From: CAZWVM01 sp964637705
GTDB lineage: Bacteria > UBA8481
DNA: 8,020 nt
NCBI GenBank assembly: GCA_964637705.1
Contig: CAZWVM010000169.1
Coordinates: 1 to 8,020, forward strand
Direction of reading: 5' to 3'
Under the pieces are notes generated by a model. The model did not search any database. It was not told the origin of the DNA and saw only the letters and a program-made list of their open reading frames with translations. The first letter of the stretch is position 1; each line of letters begins with the position of its first letter. The position numbers were made by a program, and so were the translations under genes. This document shows positions 5,684 through 8,020 of the stretch, in pieces.

Positions 5684-7132
5684 TCAGGCCCCGAGGGACG
5701 CAAGCGCCGCCCGGATGCGGGCCCCCGAGCGTATCCGGCCCAGGAGCGCGAGGGTCTGGAAGAGGCCCGGAGAATGCTGGCGGCCGGTCACCGCGACACG
5801 CAGGGGATGGAAGATCTTCGGGTGCTTGAAGCCCGCGGCGTCGGCCCGGCCCCGAATCTCCCGCTCCAGGGCCTCCGGCCCCCACGGTTCGGAGGCCTCG
5901 ACGGCCTCGAGGCCGATCCGGAGCCGCGTTGCGAGATCCTCCCCCTTCCAGTGCTTCTCCCGGGATTCGGGATCGATCGTGACCTCGTCCTCGAAAAGAA
6001 ACCTCACCTTCTCCACGCACTCCGGCAGGACCTCGGCCCGCTCCTGCCCGAGGGTGAGCGCCTGGCGGCGCCACGCGGCGGGTTCGAGCGTCACGCCCCA
6101 GGCCTCCAACCGGCCGACCGAAACCTCCAGCCCCGCCGTCCAGGGCTCCAGGAGAGGCTCGAGCCGCTCCCACGGAAGCGCCGCGAGGTATTTCTGGTTC
6201 ATCCAGCGGAGCTTCACCTCGTCGAAGACCGCACTGCGCTTGTTGACGCGGTCGATATCGAAGAGCGCCGTGACCTCCGCGGGCGAAAGGATCTCGCGGT
6301 CGTCGCCCGGGGACCACCCGAGGAGCGTCAGGTAGTTCGCGAGCGCCTCGGGCAGGAAACCGCGCTCCCGGTATTCGCCGACCGAGGTGGCGCCGTGACG
6401 CTTGGAGAGCTTCTTGCCGTCGGGCGCGAGGATGACGGGGAGATGCACGAAGGCCGGCGGCGTCCAACCGAAGGCCGCGTAGAGGCTCACATGCTTCGGC
6501 GTCGAGGGGATCCACTCCTCGCCGCGCATGACGTGCGTGACGGCCATGAGATGATCGTCGACGACGTTGGCGAGATGGTAGGTCGGGAAGCCGTCGGACT
6601 TGATGAGGACGAAGTCGTCCTGCTGCGCATTGGGATAGGTGATCTCGCCGCGCAATTCGTCGCGAAAGATCGTGGCGCCCTCGCGCGGCATCGCGAAGCG
6701 GATGACGTGCCCCTCGCCGGCGGCGGCGCGGCGGGCGGCCTCGGCCGGGTCGATCGAGCGGCAGAGCCGGTCATAGCCGACGTCGGTCCCCTTCCCCTCC
6801 TGCTCCTTCCGCATCGCCTCGAGCCTCTCCGGCGTGCAGAAGCAACGATAGGCCGCGCCGGAGGCGAGGAGAGCCTCGGCCTGCTCCCGGTAGATCGCGC
6901 GGCGCTCGGACTGGAAGACGGGCCCCTCGTCCCACGCGAGGTCCAGCCAGGTCATCGACTCGAGAATGCCCTCGGTCATCTTCGGGTCGGAGCGGCCCTG
7001 GTCGGTGTCCTCGATGCGGAGGATGAACCGGCCGCCGTGCCGGCGCGCGTAGGCCCAGCTGTAGAGGGCGGTGCGCGCGCCGCCGACGTGGAGGTAGCCG
7101 GTGGGCGACGGGGCGAAGCGGGTGACGATCAA
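5684..7132 (-). CDS. gltX: Glutamate--tRNA ligase (GluRS)
   Basis: GluRS charges tRNA(Glu), and in many bacteria tRNA(Gln) as well, with glutamate using ATP. The 482-aa product begins IVTRFAPSPTGYLHVGGARTA right after the start, containing the class I HIGH-type motif (about 8-18). It has the KMSKS equivalent KLSKR at 241-245 and DGFPTYHLANVVDDHLM at 180-196, plus a helical anticodon-binding C-terminal region. Cys97, Cys99 and Cys124 match three zinc ligands of the E. coli enzyme, but the fourth (His) position is Ser126, so zinc binding is doubtful. The start chosen is TTG at 7132, 10 nt after the accA stop; the frame stays open to 7267 but those residues overlap accA and do not look like GluRS. 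No clear Shine-Dalgarno, suggesting coupling to accA. Confidence 0.96.
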   Translation of the reverse strand: MIVTRFAPSPTGYLHVGGARTALYSWAYARRHGGRFILRIEDTDQGRSDPKMTEGILESMTWLDLAWDEGPVFQSERRAIYREQAEALLASGAAYRCFCTPERLEAMRKEQEGKGTDVGYDRLCRSIDPAEAARRAAAGEGHVIRFAMPREGATIFRDELRGEITYPNAQQDDFVLIKSDGFPTYHLANVVDDHLMAVTHVMRGEEWIPSTPKHVSLYAAFGWTPPAFVHLPVILAPDGKKLSKRHGATSVGEYRERGFLPEALANYLTLLGWSPGDDREILSPAEVTALFDIDRVNKRSAVFDEVKLRWMNQKYLAALPWERLEPLLEPWTAGLEVSVGRLEAWGVTLEPAAWRRQALTLGQERAEVLPECVEKVRFLFEDEVTIDPESREKHWKGEDLATRLRIGLEAVEASEPWGPEALEREIRGRADAAGFKHPKIFHPLRVAVTGRQHSPGLFQTLALLGRIRSGARIRAALASLGA

Positions 7133-7142
7133 GGGAAACGTC

Positions 7143-8020
7143 TCAGGATTCGGCTTCGTGGAAGACGCCCATCGCGCGGAACTTGTCGTAGCGCTTCGCG
7201 AGGCGGTCCTTCTCGCTCCACGGCTCGACCTCGGCGAGGGCCGCCTCGAGCGCGTCGCCGAGGCCACGGGCGGCGGATTCCCAGTCGCGGTGCGCTCCGC
7301 CCGGGGGTTCCTCGATCACGCCGTCGACGACGCCGAGAGAGAGGGCGTCCTGGGCGGTGACCTTCATCGCCGCGGCGGCCTCCGGGGCGCGCGAGGAGTC
7401 GCGGAAGAGAATGGAGGCGCAGCCCTCGGGGGAGATCACGGAGTAGATCGCGTTCTCCATCATGAGCACCCGGTCGGCCACGGCGACGGCCAGGGCGCCC
7501 CCCGATCCCCCCTCGCCGATGACCACGGCAACGGTCGGAACGCGGAGCTTCATGAACCACTCGATGCTCGCGGAAATCGCCCACGCCTGCCCGCGCTCCT
7601 CCGCCCCGATCCCCGGGTAGGCGCCGGGCGTGTCGACGAAGCAGACGACGGGGCGGCGGAAGGTCTCGGCGAGGGAGGAAACCCTCATCGCCTTGCGATA
7701 GCCTTCCGGGTGGGCCATGCCGAAGTTGTGCTTCACGCGCTCGTGCGTCTCGCGGCCCTTCACCTGGGCGACGAGCATCACCTCGCGCCCGCGGAAGCGG
7801 GCCAGGGACGTGTTGAGAGCCTCGTCCTCGGCGAAGTAGCGGTCGCCGGCCAGCGACATCCGGTCCTCGAAGATGCGCGCGGCGAGGTCGAGGGCGCCCG
7901 GGCGCATCGGGTGGCGCGCCAGCTGGGCGCGCTGCCAGGGCGAGAGGCGGCTCGAGAGCTCACGTTGGGCCTCGTTCAGCTTCGCCTCGACCTCGGCGAT
8001 CTCCTTCTCCAGGCTCTCGA
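7143..8020 (-). CDS. accA: Acetyl-CoA carboxylase carboxyltransferase subunit alpha (5' end outside the window)
   Basis: AccA pairs with AccD to move the carboxyl group from carboxybiotin to acetyl-CoA, making malonyl-CoA for fatty-acid synthesis. The frame is open to the right edge: 291 residues are visible, of about 315-320 expected. An in-frame ATG at 7907 is internal, because the 37 codons before it read as AccA, with a coiled-coil-like start and SRLSPWQRAQLARHP. Family motifs follow: NFGMAHPEGYRKA, VDTPGAYPGIGAEERGQ, GEGGSGGALA and SPEGCASILFRDS. The C-terminus has the usual RYDKFRAMG. The gene ends 10 nt before gltX, so the two are probably co-transcribed. Confidence 0.96.
   Translation of the reverse strand, partial: ESLEKEIAEVEAKLNEAQRELSSRLSPWQRAQLARHPMRPGALDLAARIFEDRMSLAGDRYFAEDEALNTSLARFRGREVMLVAQVKGRETHERVKHNFGMAHPEGYRKAMRVSSLAETFRRPVVCFVDTPGAYPGIGAEERGQAWAISASIEWFMKLRVPTVAVVIGEGGSGGALAVAVADRVLMMENAIYSVISPEGCASILFRDSSRAPEAAAAMKVTAQDALSLGVVDGVIEEPPGGAHRDWESAARGLGDALEAALAEVEPWSEKDRLAKRYDKFRAMGVFHEAES

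Noticed and set aside
7133..7267. ATG-started N-terminal extension of gltX overlapping accA
   Set aside because: The extra 45 residues are Ser/Arg-rich, do not resemble GluRS and lie over the accA coding end. GluRS proteins begin just before the FAPSPTG motif.
5357..7360. Long open frame of about 667 codons on the plus strand
   Set aside because: It is antisense to rplU, gltX and accA, which are unmistakable. The product is low-complexity and resembles no family.
7905..7907. ATG as the start of accA
   Set aside because: The frame continues upstream to the window edge with residues typical of AccA, so this ATG is internal.

Overview
The window is GC-rich, densely packed bacterial DNA with every recognisable gene on the minus strand, so it reads from right to left. 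It uses GTG and TTG starts alongside ATG. It carries a Hanks-type serine/threonine kinase, a sigma-54 activator and the ribosomal-processing protease Prp. This mix fits a high-GC bacterium, perhaps from a candidate phylum or a group such as Planctomycetota, Acidobacteriota or Gemmatimonadota. I cannot name the phylum from this much sequence.

Right part (8020 to 4932) is housekeeping. It holds accA (5' end outside the window), gltX 10 nt behind it, then a 61-nt gap with a sigma-70-type promoter, then rplU (L21) and prp 4 nt apart. Left edge (109 to 1) holds the first 36 codons of rpmA (L27). In many bacteria rplU, prp and rpmA are contiguous. Here about 4.8 kb of other genes lies between prp and rpmA.

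The intervening block (4852 to 207) looks like a phage-shock-protein (Psp) type envelope-stress module. A PspF-like sigma-54 activator without an N-terminal sensor domain is followed by a 145-nt gap. That gap holds a GC-rich inverted repeat where an enhancer would be expected and a well-formed -24/-12 (sigma-54) promoter. The promoter reads into a tight three-gene run: pspA, an unrecognised 91-aa helical protein, and an 809-aa membrane kinase.

The kinase is the most unusual item. It has a complete PknB-like catalytic domain, then a cytoplasmic helical segment that aligns without gaps to the PspA encoded two genes upstream (21 of 77 residues identical by hand count). A transmembrane helix, a Pro/Ser-rich linker and an extracytoplasmic five-bladed beta-propeller like those of glycoside hydrolases follow. 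My reading is a receptor kinase wired into a PspA scaffold: the propeller senses something at the envelope, the PspA-like hairpin may co-assemble with PspA, and the whole set is induced through sigma-54. Wiring and function are inference. Domain content, gene order and promoter are visible.

Secondary points are a Prp protease beside an L27 that lacks the N-terminal extension Prp normally removes, non-standard residues at three functional positions of the PspF-like protein, and promoters that place transcription starts almost on the start codon (rplU, and possibly the activator). I see no tRNA, rRNA, CRISPR array or insertion sequence, and no gene-free stretch longer than 145 nt.
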